From contig MNCI01004170.1 in NCBI GenBank assembly GCA_015680685.1, positions 1,133,588 through 1,197,587 on the forward strand: a DNA stretch of 64,000 nt. The letters run 5' to 3'. Shown in pieces: positions 43,870-56,467 of the stretch. A program made the translations under genes and the position numbers. The stretch comes from Gnetum montanum (lineage: Eukaryota; Streptophyta; Gnetopsida; Gnetales; Gnetaceae). Every line of letters starts with the position of its first letter. Position 1 is the first letter of the stretch. The notes beneath the pieces were generated by a model, which was not told where the DNA came from, made no database searches, and saw only the letters and a program-made list of their open reading frames with translations.

Positions 43870-44755
43870 TGATGAGTGGAAAGGTACCCCTACGCCCAAC
43901 CATACAAATCACAGGCATTCACGTGTGATCTGGTTGAATTCCACAGACTATAATTACTAAGTATGCTAGAGCTAAACAATGTGTGCATGTTTTTTATTTG
44001 CTGTCTTTCCAGTCTCACTTGTGGAATGCAATTGTATGGTTAAGTGTGACTGAGGCATAAGATTTTTATTATTTTGTGTTTTTATGGAATTACTCACCTA
44101 GAACAAGAATAAAAGTAAAAGTGATTAAAAGTAAGAGTGATCAATTGCTAAGTAAACTATAGTATAATCTAGCCTAACACAAGTAACCATCCCACTTCTT
44201 AGACACATCCTAAACTTTGTGCAAACACTGCTAGGTTGTCAAATGCTAGTCATTTCTAAGCTATCAAGTGTCACACATATGTTCGAAGAGATCATGCTTG
44301 TGTATCTTAATAAGTTGCTTGATTAATCAAAATTAATTACTGCATAAATAACATTAATGTAAATTGCATGAAATCACAATATATAAATGTATAAGAAAGA
44401 AAGTCTCAAGTGTTGCAAGGAATGAATTAAAGAGTTTGTCTTTATTGCCAATGCAATGGTGTGCTCAGGTACGTCAATTCTTGAATAAATATTTGTTCAC
44501 ACTTAGACCTCTTGTTGCGGGCACTTGGAAAATATTCTAACTTTCAAATGAACAAACTATAAGAGTTTCACTACTTGACTACCAAAAACTTCCTCCCAAT
44601 TGTGTGCCTGGGCACTGTATTTATAGACCCAAGAGTAACCCTGTGATATCGAATGTATGATATCACATCTTGGGCCACTATATCGCGTACTCGATATTGT
44701 GTACTCGATATTGCGGCCACCCCGATATTGGAGCATTGAAAAACATGATTTATCA
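43870..44755 (-). repeat. 5' LTR of A
   Basis: 886 bp, aligned end to end with 35061-35949, with the same GATATC module (44640-44730) and TATA box. The minus-strand start TGATAAATCATG is at 44755. Confidence 0.88.
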
Positions 44756-44876
44756 TACCCCATGACTGAATGAGAACTCATCCTCAAGTATAGAAGAAGA
44801 GGAACAAGTCCTTTATAAAATATATTAGGGGGTGTGGACTTATTTGACTGACATGTAGAGTGACACAGAGAACACA
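44756..44876 (-). repeat. 121-bp copy of A's pre-LTR internal sequence outside its 5' LTR
   Basis: It matches 35950-36071, the polypurine site and the sequence upstream of it, with only about eight differences. Homology stops sharply at ACACA in both copies. The outer end on the minus strand is TGTGTTCTC. Confidence 0.85.
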
Positions 44877-47600
44877 ATTGGTAGAGGAAACCCATGCAAC
44901 GGGACCTCTTCAAGAGGAGCCCGAAGTGGAATCTATTCGAAAGATTCTAGAGGAAGAAGTTTCTACCAAATAATCCCAATGAGGAGAAGTGCCTGGACCC
45001 ATTCCAAGGCTTGAGGTCACTCTTACTCAAGCTTACCTAGACATCACCTAGTCCCGAGCAATCCAAAGATCAGTTCTTTAAGAGATAAACTCTGGACCAT
45101 TTTTTGAAAAAGATCTAGAGGATGTCAAGACAAAATTGCAAGCCTCTCCCATGTAGCTGGTCATCACGTCCAATGGGGAATGGTACATTGGAGAGACATA
45201 TCTCTTCTGGAGTAGTTGAAGGCTGAGGTCCATTATCAAGATCAAGGACATTCAAGTGTCCTACTCGGTGGAAGCTATTGCATAGGCACTAGGGTTGCCA
45301 AACATTGAAACAAAGTTGGTAGAGATATCAAAAAAAGGTGATCCTGAGGAAAAAAGGGAATGGACCTAGCGATGCTATGGGGTGGGTCGTAAGGAGTATG
45401 GTGTGCTCACATTGGTAGAGCAAATTTATTTCAAGATTATAACCTATCACCTCAATCCAACTATGAGGCCAAGTAAGGTGACTGCTTTCTTCTCTTGAGC
45501 ATGTGCCACTCTAAGTAGGAAATTTCCCATTAATCTTTCATAGATAATTTATTTGGAGATCAAGAAGCACTTCAAGGAGAATAAATGTGGAAGGAAGACC
45601 TTGCTCTTTTCATGCCTCATCAAAAAAATTTGCAAGAGGGCAAGTATTGTTCACTACTCAAATGACACTCTTAGGCATGCTCCCTTAGCCTCATGGGCAG
45701 AAATCATGAAAGCTAAGATGCCAACGATCACTCAAGAAGAGGAGCTACCACCACCACCACCCACTCAGGAGACAATACTGGAGGCTCGTGTAGTCCTTGA
45801 GCATTTTTGTCAAATCCAAGAATAGCTCTTGAGAGAACAAGAACAATAAGCAGGAATGAGTGGGATGGATCCATCTATGTATTAGCCAATGATGAGTCAT
45901 CTTAATGAGGTGGCCTGAATAGTTAGTCAAATGGAAAGGGGTGGTTCCATTTTCTCTATCCAAAAAACATAGCTACCTTCAAGGTTAGATCCTAACACTT
46001 GAGAGGTGATGGTGTCACAAGCAACACACCATGTATTTCTAGAAATCTCTGGGAATGCTGCCACTTTCTTAGTGTAGTTGGAGGAAGGAGAAAAGGAAAT
46101 TGTCTTGGTGATGCAGCACCAAGGGTAGGAGATAGCAGCAGAAGTTGTAGCTGATTGTGTAGTTAAAGCACTAAATGCACCCATGGTATTTGTATGAGAT
46201 GTATCAGCACTACAAGATGTGTAGATGTCTATAGGCATGATCTGTAGAAAATTGAACATAACCCAACATAAATAGTTATTGGAACAATTGGTAGGAACTA
46301 GGCAACAAACTCTGGACATCTTTGATTTCCCAGAGAACATCATCGCAACCTAGTCAAAGCTATTGAATGCAAGGGGTAGATGCACCATTTTGGAAGGGCA
46401 GCTAGAAACAAACCAAAATCAAAATCAATGCTTGGCCATGAAGGTTGCTAAACTTCATGCCTAACTTGTAGAACAAGTACTCCTCAACCTAGTAACAATA
46501 AGAGATGAAGCTATCAAACAGCTTCAAGAATAATTTCAAAAGGTTGAGGAGGAAGAAATTATGGCCATGTTCAAATAGTTTGTGGAAAAATATGAAACAC
46601 ACTCAATCAAAAAAGACTTGAATTAGATGCGCTAGGGGAATAAAGCATTGACCACAAAAAATCATCACCTACAAAATGTTGATGCTCAAAGAGATCAAAT
46701 GAAAGAATTCATCCATCAACAATAGGATTAGCTTGCTAGAGTCAACACTGAACTAAGGAAATTGGCCACAAAGAACTGCAATCTATCAATGGAGGAGGTA
46801 TGCATCTTGCAAAAAAATTTTGCCATTGAAATCATCACCTAGAAGAATGAGGATCTCAAATTTGAGAAAGTAAAAAATCACTACAGGGACCAAGTTGGCT
46901 TGCAAAAGGAAATTAATGAAAAAAAATCTAGATGGCAAAGATGAAAGTGAATGAAGCCCTCCAGCAACTCTAACAAGGAAGAGAGATGTGGTAGCACATC
47001 CTTGATGGGATTGATGCCTACAAAAAAGCAGAGATCTGCTTGAGGGAGTTGCAGATTGAGGAAATGACAAAGTATATGGAGTTGGCCAATCTCTGTTACG
47101 TAAACCTGGTAATGCTGACAACTAGATGACTATGGTTAGAATCAGAGAAACAAGTGGCTAGCTTGTATCTGCTATACAAGGCTGAGTTCAAACATCATAA
47201 GTACACTAAGCAAAGGCTTGAGACTACTAATGTTGAACTTGAAGTTCTTAAAGGACGATTCAGAGATCAACGATCTATCACTGAGAACCTAGTTAGATGG
47301 ATGAATGACTACTAGGAGTTGAAGAACACAATGAGAGCATTCGATAGTGAATGCAAATAGTTTGCTACCTAGTTTGTCAATGTTAAGGAGTTGTTTCCAA
47401 CAATCCTGTGTCCTTAGGATGTGCTTATTCCAATCCACATTGGGGAAGCTGTGTGGATGGTGCATGATCTTAGGAGTAATGAGGAGAAAATGAAAGCACT
47501 ATTGGATGCTTTCTATCTCTTGCCTAAAGTTATAGCAGTAGCAAGAAAATCGTAGCCACCTCAACCACCACTAGTGTGTGAAGTTGGCGAAGGTCCCTCA
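44877..47600 (+). pseudogene. ORF3 of G, post-integrase coiled-coil protein (5'-truncated, many stops)
   Basis: One frame can be followed from 44877 to about 46930 without an indel, but with many stops that replace Gln, Trp or Arg codons. The first half has a compact domain (RPSKVTAFFS, YLEIKKHFKENKCGRK, LIKKICKRASI, near 45460-45650). It resembles a domain often annotated as putative plant transposon protein. A Pro-rich hinge (ELPPPPPTQE) follows, then long Glu/Lys/Gln-rich segments typical of coiled coil. C carries the same ORF at 57545-60415. The function is unknown; it is neither an RT/integrase part nor an obvious Env. The start codon was lost at the A junction. Confidence 0.65.
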
Positions 47601-47884
47601 AAGCTGTAGGAACCACCACCACCTGGGACCATTTGATCTTCTCCAACAAGCTTCACATCATCAAGGAACATGTTGTCCAATTTTTGAAGAGTTGTGTCAT
47701 GGTGTTCAATTTTGTGTCTTGAACACCACCATTTTTGTAATGTGTTGATCCATACACCTGGGCACTCCATTTTTTGTTAAAGTCAATGAGTTTGTTTTGT
47801 TGAAGAAAAGTCAGTCAATAATCCCATACCTTCCCAATTTTGTAAAAGAACTCAAGGATGAGTTTTCATTTAGTCATGGGGGTA
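47601..47884 (+). other. 3' end of G internal region with polypurine-like tract
   Basis: Non-coding tail of ORF3. It ends in the conserved AGTCATGGGGGTA just before the 3' LTR. The minus-strand 69-codon frame here is not supported. Confidence 0.6.
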
Positions 47885-48944
47885 TGATGAGTTGTCATTA
47901 GTTGGCTGCATCGACGAGGCCTAGTCAATGTAGTAAATTACATTGATGAGGCCTTGTTGATGCATCTCACCCTACATCGACAAGGCCCTGTCGATGTAGT
48001 CAATTGCATCAATGAGGCCTCTTCGATGCATCTCACCCTACATTGATGAGGCCCTATCGACGTAGTGTCTATTCGTTGATGAGGCCTTGTTAACGCATCT
48101 TGCCCTGCATTGATGAGGCCTTGTCGATGTAGTGTCTATCCATTACCTATAAATATGCACTTATCATTTGCATCTATGACAATCTAGATGTTAGTTGCAG
48201 TGAAGTTATTGCATTTTTTTCCATTCAAAAGTTTGAATTTTTTCCCCTAATGTCCATAGGAGGAGTCATTGAGGGTATGGATCTTTATGCGAGCATTGTT
48301 ATACTTAAGCATGATAGTGTGTGCAACAATAAAGACAAGATTTTTGGTAAACCTTACAGCACTTTGGATAGATTAGCTATTTTATTTATGCATTCAATGT
48401 TTTCAATTATTTGTGAATTGTTCTAAATTATTTCACAAATATTTTCCAGCAATTGAGTTAATGAGGTTATTAAGCTAGATAGATTAAATACATAAGTACG
48501 ACCACTTTGAGTGTAACACATATTTGCATGGTAATCCCAACAGTGTTATCACTTAGTACGCTCAGTAGCATAGCGTTTGGTCACCTAGTAGTGGATACAT
48601 GGGTTCAGGATGTGTAGGGAAAGTGGGAATGGATACTTATGTTAAGATTAATTAAATGTTAGTAAATTAGTTAATTTAGATTAGTTAATCAAATTATTTT
48701 TATCTATATTTGAGCACCAACTTATAAAATATAAAATGATAAAAATTGTATGCCTCAGTTGCACTTAACCATACCAACGAACATGACAAGTGTAATTGGG
48801 AAGATAAGGATTGACCTTAAGGCTAAATTCAATTCATAAAGGGCTAGTGCATTGGAAATGACGAAGTCCATAAAATTTGATCAGATTGTGCGTGAATGCT
48901 TGTGATTTGTATGGTTGGATGTATGGGTATCTTGCTGCTCATCA
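47885..48944 (+). repeat. 3' LTR of G
   Basis: TGATGAGTTGTCATT...CTGCTCATCA, 1060 bp. Seven inverted-repeat units of about 32-35 bp of the form CATCGAC-GAGGCC-GTCGATG (about 47908-48135) stand directly before the TATA box CCTATAAATATGCAC at about 48147. The 5' LTR has only two such units. Confidence 0.88.
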
Positions 48945-51900
48945 ATTATGTTTGTGAATTTAGCCCTTGATGCTCTATTACTAAGCTTTTATCATGTGTT
49001 TAGTATCTTTTTTATTAATTAAGTATTCTTGTGCTATGATTTGCTTGAGCTATGTCTCTTATAATTACATTTTTAGATGATATTGATATTTTAATATAAT
49101 TTTTATTTTATTTTTTCTTATTTTATGATAGTTAAATTAAACATATGTGCACTAACCACTTTGTTGGAGTTTTGGATAAGTAGATATCAAGAGGGATCAT
49201 TGGCATATGGGGTACTACATCAAGATTTTGGTATGTTTGATAACTATGTGTTTGGTTTGCTTTGTGATTATTTTTAATAATTAATTTATGAAATATATTT
49301 TTCTTTGATTATTTTTAATATGTTTTAGTTCTTACCCTTTAAGGGTAGCATGTGGTGATACCTTGGTTAGTTATATTTGGACCTTAGACCCTTGGTTGAA
49401 TTGAGGGGTAGACATAGTTATTAGAAAACTTGTAGGAGGTACTCTATTGGGCTAACACTAGATGTGATCCTGTGTTAAAATATTAATTCTAAAAATTATA
49501 GATTAATTTTATTCTTTTAGTTTTAGTTTTTAGTAAAACTTGCCCTTTTTTCTTAACCCTAGCATGCCTTTGTGAGTATAAATATTTGGCAACCCTTCCA
49601 TTAGAAATCATCCACTTATATTTTTGAAATTTAGGGCATAGAGCTAAAGAGGAACACATTGTCTAATTGAAAGAGGCTAGATCTAGATCTACATTGTCAT
49701 TCAGGTCCTTAGAAAGTGTTTTTCTTCTAGATCTTATTTTTAGATTTTTCATAGATCCCACTGTTAACCTTGTATTTTTCCTAGTATTTGGAACTTGTTT
49801 AAAAGATTTGAACCATACAAGGAGTTTTACCTATAACACTATTAATTAGTTAGGGAAAATTTAGTACAATGCTCATCTTTTGGATTTTTGAAATATTTGG
49901 TTATGTGCACATTCAATTTGGTTTGGTTTGGTTTGATTTTTTTAGCAATTTTTTGATGTAATATTTTGGGATTTCTCTTTACTATATCTAATTTGTTAAT
50001 GCATGTTTCTGAGATTTAATAATAAAATATTAATTTTATCATACATGAAATGTTAGAGATCAAATTTTACTTTGTTTATATCTATTTTGATTTTTTTTTG
50101 TTTCTACCAAAATTTTGAATTGTAAAACTAAGGTTTTCTACCATAATTCACCTTTTGAGGCTTGAGATGACTTCAAACAATGATGGAGTAGAAGAAAAAA
50201 TTACTTAACATGATGGTATGAACCTTGAGGCACTATTATTGATGTGTCAATATCTCATTGTGAGGTCACAATGTAGATCATTACAAATGATGATGGCAAT
50301 ATTGGATAGCACATGTCAAATGGAGAAACCTTTGTAAAGTGATCCCATAACTATTGGTTCTTGAAACTTGTGTAAAGGGAAAAAACCATAGCTTCTAGGA
50401 CTTCCCAGAGTAATTGAAGATCTAAAATAACTAATATTTTTAGGATTATAGATGCTTAGAATGATTCTTAGGCTTTTAGATTCTTATTTTACTTATTTTT
50501 AAGTTTTAATACTACATTTGGAGGCTTGGAATACAATTTTAGCAATCATTAGATCTCTATTTCATAAAAATGCTTATTTGACATAAGATCCTATATTGGT
50601 TTGGTTAAGCAATTTGGATACAATTTTTCACCACCGAGGGTTTTGTATTTAATTGGTTTTACTTTGCTACTAATGTTTTATTGATTTGGTGATGCTTATG
50701 TAGGTCGCCCTTTTGAACAAGTATCATTTACTTCATTCATGAAGTTAGCACAAAGGGAGTTCTTAGTTAGTTTTAAAAAAACCCTAACACATTATTATCA
50801 TTCACTATATATAGTAGTGAAGTAGATGTGCTATTTATCTTTAAATGATGTTGCATGAAAAGGAAAGATAGTAGAAGAATTTAGGCTTCTCACCATGATG
50901 TATGGTAGAAATTAAGGTAGTATTTTGGTTGATCTGGATACCGAATTTATGAAACTATAAATAAGTTTAGCTATCACATTTTCTTGACATTGGAAAAATT
51001 TTATTATCCACAATAAGTACACATCAATTTTGATGTTTTGGAAACTAATGGAGGGTGCTATGGTTTCATGATATTTGGGTTTAGAGGAAGTGGTGGATTC
51101 TTAGATATTTTGATAATAATTATTTTTTGATGTTTGGTTATTTTATGACATTTTTATGTTTAGTTGTTTGGTACTAACTTTTCGGATGTAGCTACCCCTA
51201 TGCATGATTGTCCAAATACTTGATGCCTAATTCCAAAAATCTTAAGAGAGTATTTATAATTTGTTTTTTCTACTCAAATTAGGATTAGCTTTCCTTTTTA
51301 TTTTTTTCCTTTTAGGTGATATAATTATTAGGATGATGAGATAAATGGATAAATTGATGGTTAGATTTAGAGTAAATGCATTTTCTAATTTTTGATTTAA
51401 GTTGTTAGCTTATTGTACTTTTTCTAAGTTGTAATGTTTAGTTGGTATTTTTGTACTATGTAATGCACTTTGGTTGACTATGTGGATTTTGTACTTGCCT
51501 ATCTTTGGTGTAGGCCTAACTTTGTTTATAATATTTATTTTAGCAAAAATGGTATTTTATTTAGTTTTTTTGAAAAAATTATTTTACTTTGCTAGAACCT
51601 AATGCCTTGATGACATTTTATTCTATTTAACATGTAATTTATTCTACTATTTTTATTATATCTTGTTATTATAACTTTTGGCTTGGGCCTTAGGCCATCA
51701 AACTATTTTTACTTGTGAATGGATTAGGTTTTGTATATAAGGAGCTATTAACATTATTCATATAATTTTTACACATTATTTATAATATTTTGATGCTTCT
51801 CTGTACCTATTTTTAAAAATGACTACTATTTTCTTTACTATCTTTTCTTGACAATGATTTTGATGTAAGTAATGAGACTAATAAAAGGCTTGTAGGCATT

Positions 51901-52755
51901 ATCATGATTTATGAGTACTCATGTCAATGATATCATGCTATACATAGAGGGTGGATGTGTTGATAACCACAAGAACTGTATATGTTATATAACATGTTGT
52001 ATGAATCAAAATTTCTAGGAGCACTAGTTATCATGAATACATTGTAATATGCTTGTGATGTTATGCTTCATCCTTAGGAGCACTAGTTGTTGAGGTTCCA
52101 TGTGATATATGTATAGCAATATTTATGCCATGTTAGATGAGTATTGATGCATGTTATGATTTCTAAGCTATGCATGCATGTTTGGACCTTAATGATGGTC
52201 ATCATGTTAACATTGTGATTATTAATAGTGATATGATATGACTCTAATTCAGTATCATTGGTTTGGATGGTTTGCTATGATATTATGCATGTAGATTACA
52301 TGAAACTATGAATATGCATAATTGTATGCAATGTTATATGACATGTGATGTGCTAACCTTTATGCAAGTTCCAAAAATACCGCACCTTACCTCTAGCATA
52401 AAATAAGGTTGCATTGGTAGGGGATGTGTAAAGGCCCTACATAGTCTTCATGTTAATTCCATTTATTTATAGCTGATTAAGTCAAAAGCTTAGGGGGTTT
52501 AAGAACTTAAGGAAGATGATGATGAATAGGGTTTGATGTTTTTATTCATGTTGTTATATGTATGACTAAGGGATATGGACATTGTTGTTATTGGATTTGG
52601 TTTGGATAATCCTTGAGTATGCTTTGTATATGTATAGTTTACATATTGGATATGTGTAAGATCATGTATTAGATGAATTGAATAACATCTCATGATACTC
52701 AAACTTGTGGATTAGGATGGATAACTATGTGATATACTTTGGTTAGATGTGATGG
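48945..52755. other. AT-rich region without recognisable genes
   Basis: About 3.8 kb with only short chance frames. A GGTTT run lies near 49918-49938. Near 51900-52350 there are many ATGATATCATG/ATGTTATATGAC-like self-complementary words. H may continue here after G, but no gag or pol could be read. Confidence 0.5.
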
Positions 52756-53666
52756 TGATGAATGGTGAGGTACCCCTATGCTTAACCATATGAATCACAA
52801 ACGTTCACACATGATCTGGTCGAATTCTATGGATGGGACTAGTTGTGGCATCTAGATTGTTATGCTTTGATCACACTATCTTCCCACTTGGACTAGTGGT
52901 AGCTTTGTCACGTATGGTTTAGTCCAAAGTGAGGCATATGATGTTGTTCCTAATTCTATGCTACTCCTAGTGATGATAAAGACATGAATGAATTAAACTA
53001 ATGAATGATGGAAAACAAGATCTAAACTAGCCTATGGGTGATGAGTATCCACACTTAATCATTCGTACACATCTTGGACTTCATGAGGCTACTTCTAGGA
53101 TTGCCAAGTGTATGTCATTGGTTGTGCCAAATGATACATTTCTAGATTACCAAGTACTTTCACTTAAATGCTCGTGATTAAGGCATATGCATTTCGCTTA
53201 ATAACAAGAATAGTAAATAACAATAAATGGAAACAATTAAATAAATAAAGTAATAAATAATTAAAGGTAACCATAGTATAAGTGGATGCTACAATGATGG
53301 AAGTAATCACGATCTTTATTACCAACCATGTAACATGTCCAAGTATGTCACACTCGAACAAAGGTGTTGTACGATTACAAACATCACACTACGGGCATTC
53401 AAAAAATATTCTAACTTTGGAGAAAACAAGCTACAAGAGCTTCACTACTCTAACTAAAAAACTATTTTTGGAAATTGTGAGCCCAAGCACTATATCTATA
53501 GGTTAGAGTATACCCTGTGACGTTAGATATCCAATGTCACATCCTGGCCCTGATGTTGCATATTTGACATTGTGGCTCCAACGTCAGGGCATCAATAACA
53601 AGGCTCTAAAATAAAGCTATGATAGTAATGCTCCAATGTCAAGGCTAGGAAAATCATGACTCACTA
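52756..53666 (-). mobile_element. Solo LTR, Athila-like
   Basis: The minus strand starts TAGTGAGTCATGATTTTCC and ends CATTCATCA. The end block (CCTATGCTTAACCATATGAATC on the plus strand, in part) matches the other LTRs. It is flanked by a perfect 5-bp duplication GATGG (52751-52755 and 53667-53671), with no internal region on either side. Its module before the TATA-like CCTATAGATATAGTGC consists of ACGTCAGG/TGACATTG words. It was probably left by recombination between the two LTRs of a complete element. Confidence 0.8.
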
Positions 53667-53671
53667 GATGG

Positions 53672-55540
53672 TTATGTTTATGCATTAGTAGTGATTAGGG
53701 ATTATATGCTTCTTTGTTATTGTAATTTATGCAATTTTTTTGTAGATTGGGTTATGAGCTTCTAGTACATTGTTTAATTTATTTTCATGATATGTTATAT
53801 ATTCTCTTAGTATTGAATATTAAAGTAAATATTTTACCAATGCATGGCTTAGGTCAAGAAAATGGAATATTATAGCTGATCTTTAAACAACATAGTATGG
53901 AGGGGGAAGAATGTGGAAGACTGGGCTTTTCACCTTGGCTAGATGATAAAAATCAAGATGATGTTTGTTGTTGACCTTAGTACCAATGATAAGAGACAAT
54001 AAACAATCTCAATTAGAAAATTTTGATTTTGTCTTTGGAATTGAACAAAATCTTACTATGCATAATTAGTATTCATTCCTATGTTGATACATTGAAATTG
54101 AGAGTAAGTGCTAGCTTTCATGGTTTGGGGTATGGATGATGGTGGAATTCAATTTATATGTTTTGTGATAATATTTGAAGCATAATTTATGATTCCTTCA
54201 TATGAATTTTATTTTCCATGTCATTATAGAAGTTAGATTTATTTTCCATATTTTGAGTTATGTAGTGTATGAATTCATGTCTTCATATCTCCATGTAATG
54301 TGTAACATGACATAATTTTGTATTTCAAAAATAAGAGAAAGGAGAAGATAAAATGAAGTTAAATGTAGGTCCTTTAAAGTTATACTTCATGCATCTTATT
54401 CTTGGAATCATCCAAAACCCCATGTGACCATTCCTCTTATGTTTGAATCACATGAAGAATATAGGTGACATATTTTCATGAGTTGGAATTACAAGTACCC
54501 TTTCCTTATGATTTAGTTGATGAATAGATGGGTTATTTATATTCATGATTAGAGTTAAGAGTGTTATTTCTATTTATTCCATGTATGAATCTTCTGAAAC
54601 TTGACATAATTTCATGTGTAGACTTCATTGTAGCATGAAAAGAAGCTTGAAGTAGTAGAGGTGAAGTGTTTGCCTTCATATCCTTATCTCATTATCTTAT
54701 TTTAGTTAATTAATCTATTTAATTTGTACTCTAATATCTTATTATTTCATTAATTTTAACCTTGTTTTCATTTAATATCATTCTATCAAAGAAAGAAGAA
54801 GAAGGTCTTGTTGGAGATCCATGTTCGATATTATTTTTTATTTATTAAAGTATTTACTTTAGGTTTATAAGTATTTCTTGGCCATTCAATAGTCCATTAG
54901 AGCCAAAAAAGCAAGTTATATTGAAAATTCATTCAACACTTGATGTATAGTTTCAATCATAAAAAGCTTAGCCATTTTTATTTATTCTTGTTACTATTGG
55001 ATCATCACATTTATTCTTTGCCCACACAATATATTTTAAGCTTCATTTTAGCATCATTTTATGCTTAATTTGGACATTCCCATGAAACCATTAGGTAATC
55101 ATAATTCCTAGTTTACATAGAGTTCTATCATAACATCATAATGAGTCATGGTATTGTAGAGAAGAAATACCTTTTTTTTTTTTTTTGAAAAATTCAAACT
55201 TCAGCATGAGTTGTGGTATTATAGCATAACCACATTGTCTTGAAAAAATGTAGAGGAGGCTGGAAAAAGAAGATTGACATATATTGTATCCATCATGACT
55301 TGACTATGACTTTTGGTTAGGCCACCATGATTATTACATGAATCATGGTCAACATTCTATGAGTGCTTTATGAGTTGTGATTCTTGTCCTAAGATTTGAG
55401 ACACACCATGAATTGATCATGATTCATAGTGTTGAACCATGACCTCACCACAACCGATGGTCTATAGTACCATGATTGAGATACCATTTATAGTCCCATC
55501 ATGATTAATTTTAAAGGTAATTTTTTGAGTGCAACCAATA
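53672..55540. other. AT-rich region, possibly an old copia LTR near its end
   Basis: No gene was read. From 55140 to 55500 it holds many ACCATGA/TCATGGT words similar to 11.2-11.6 kb and 14.4 kb. Because a copia gag starts next to it, part may be that element's LTR, but no LTR ends or primer site could be fixed. Confidence 0.35.
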
Positions 55541-56467
55541 ATTCTAGAGAGCTAAAGGAACCTTATTCTATTGTCACCTTTAATAATTGGTATAACAACT
55601 TGTTGTTGAGGTCTAAGGATGTTAAAAGAAGTACCAAAATATTCCATGATATTTGATGGAAGGAAGGAAGGATTTCACCTATTTAAGCATGTTGATGAAG
55701 AGCTTATTTGAGCTCAATGAATACTTAGAAGTGTTGGAAAATGACTTCAGTAAGGTTGATATCTATATTTTTGTTTAAGCTTAATTGAGAAAGAAAAATG
55801 AAGATAAAAAGAAAATGCATTATTTAAGATGATCCTGTACAACTCTTTGATTGAGAGAATTGGGACCAAGATAATCAACAAAGAAGATGCCAAAGCTTGT
55901 TGGGATGCACTTATGTAAGAATACCATCACACAAGTAAGGATAAGAACTAAATTTTAGAACTTCTGCATGATAAGAGATGAGTTCCTTGATATAATTTTG
56001 ACCCTCATTAGCATAAGAAATCTCAAAATCCTTACCATTGGTGAGTGTATTTTCCATATGAAAGCCCTTGATGAATTGGAGTTCATGAGAATAAAAAACC
56101 AAGCCTTCTACTCAAATGAATCTCAAAGAGGTAGAGGAGGAAAAAGAAGATGTAGAGGAAGGTGGAAATAAAATATATCCTAAAGATATGTATATTCATC
56201 TTAAGAAAATCACTTCCAAAAAAACTCTTCCAAAGAGGAGGAGGAAAAGGCTTCCAAAAAGAAGGAAGAGGATCATCTCAAGAAGGATAAAGATAAGAGC
56301 AAAATCAAAATTAGAGAGAAGATGGGTGGGTGTCCCATTTGCAAGAAATATGGATATCTTGAGGAGCATTATTGATACAAGTTGGGCTTCCCAAGCCTAT
56401 CCTTTAATGAAGATACTTCAAAAGCACAAGGTGATTATGCTTCCATTTCCAGCACATCAATGGTTAA
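55541..56467 (+). pseudogene. Ty1/copia Gag relic
   Basis: Frames broken by several stops and shifts read AKACWDAL (near 55890), ALDELEFMRIKNQAF (56061-56110), an Arg/Gly- and Lys-rich stretch, and a zinc knuckle CPICKKYGYLEEHY (56334-56375). The order and spacing are those of copia Gag. The sequence is cut at 56467 by the LTR of C. No copia pol is seen in the window. Confidence 0.65.

Larger units (their letters stand above)
35061..44876 (-). mobile_element. Athila-like element A nested in G, minus strand
   Basis: LTRs at 43870-44755 (5') and 35061-35949 (3'). A tRNA-Asp primer site lies at 43852-43869 and decayed gag, protease, RT, RNase H and integrase read right to left. The homology between the two ends continues 121 bp beyond the 5' LTR (44756-44876). 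The flanks AAGGA and ATTGG do not match, and about 950 bp of G is missing at the junction. The LTRs differ at roughly one base in eight over the aligned stretch I compared. A 307-base gap falls inside integrase. Confidence 0.85.
26689..48944 (+). mobile_element. Athila-like Ty3 retrotransposon G, split by nested element A
   Basis: Layout: 5' LTR, tRNA-Asp primer site, gag, protease, RT, RNase H, integrase, spacer, then element A (35061-44876), then ORF3, polypurine tract and 3' LTR. Flanks ATCAT (26684-26688) and ATTAT (48945-48949) match at four of five bases, a plausible decayed target duplication. Without A the element is about 12.4 kb. Every coding part carries stops, and part of the spacer and the ORF3 start were lost at the A junction. 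The RT motif Val-Phe-Met-Asp-Asp-Phe is typical of Athila. Confidence 0.85.
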
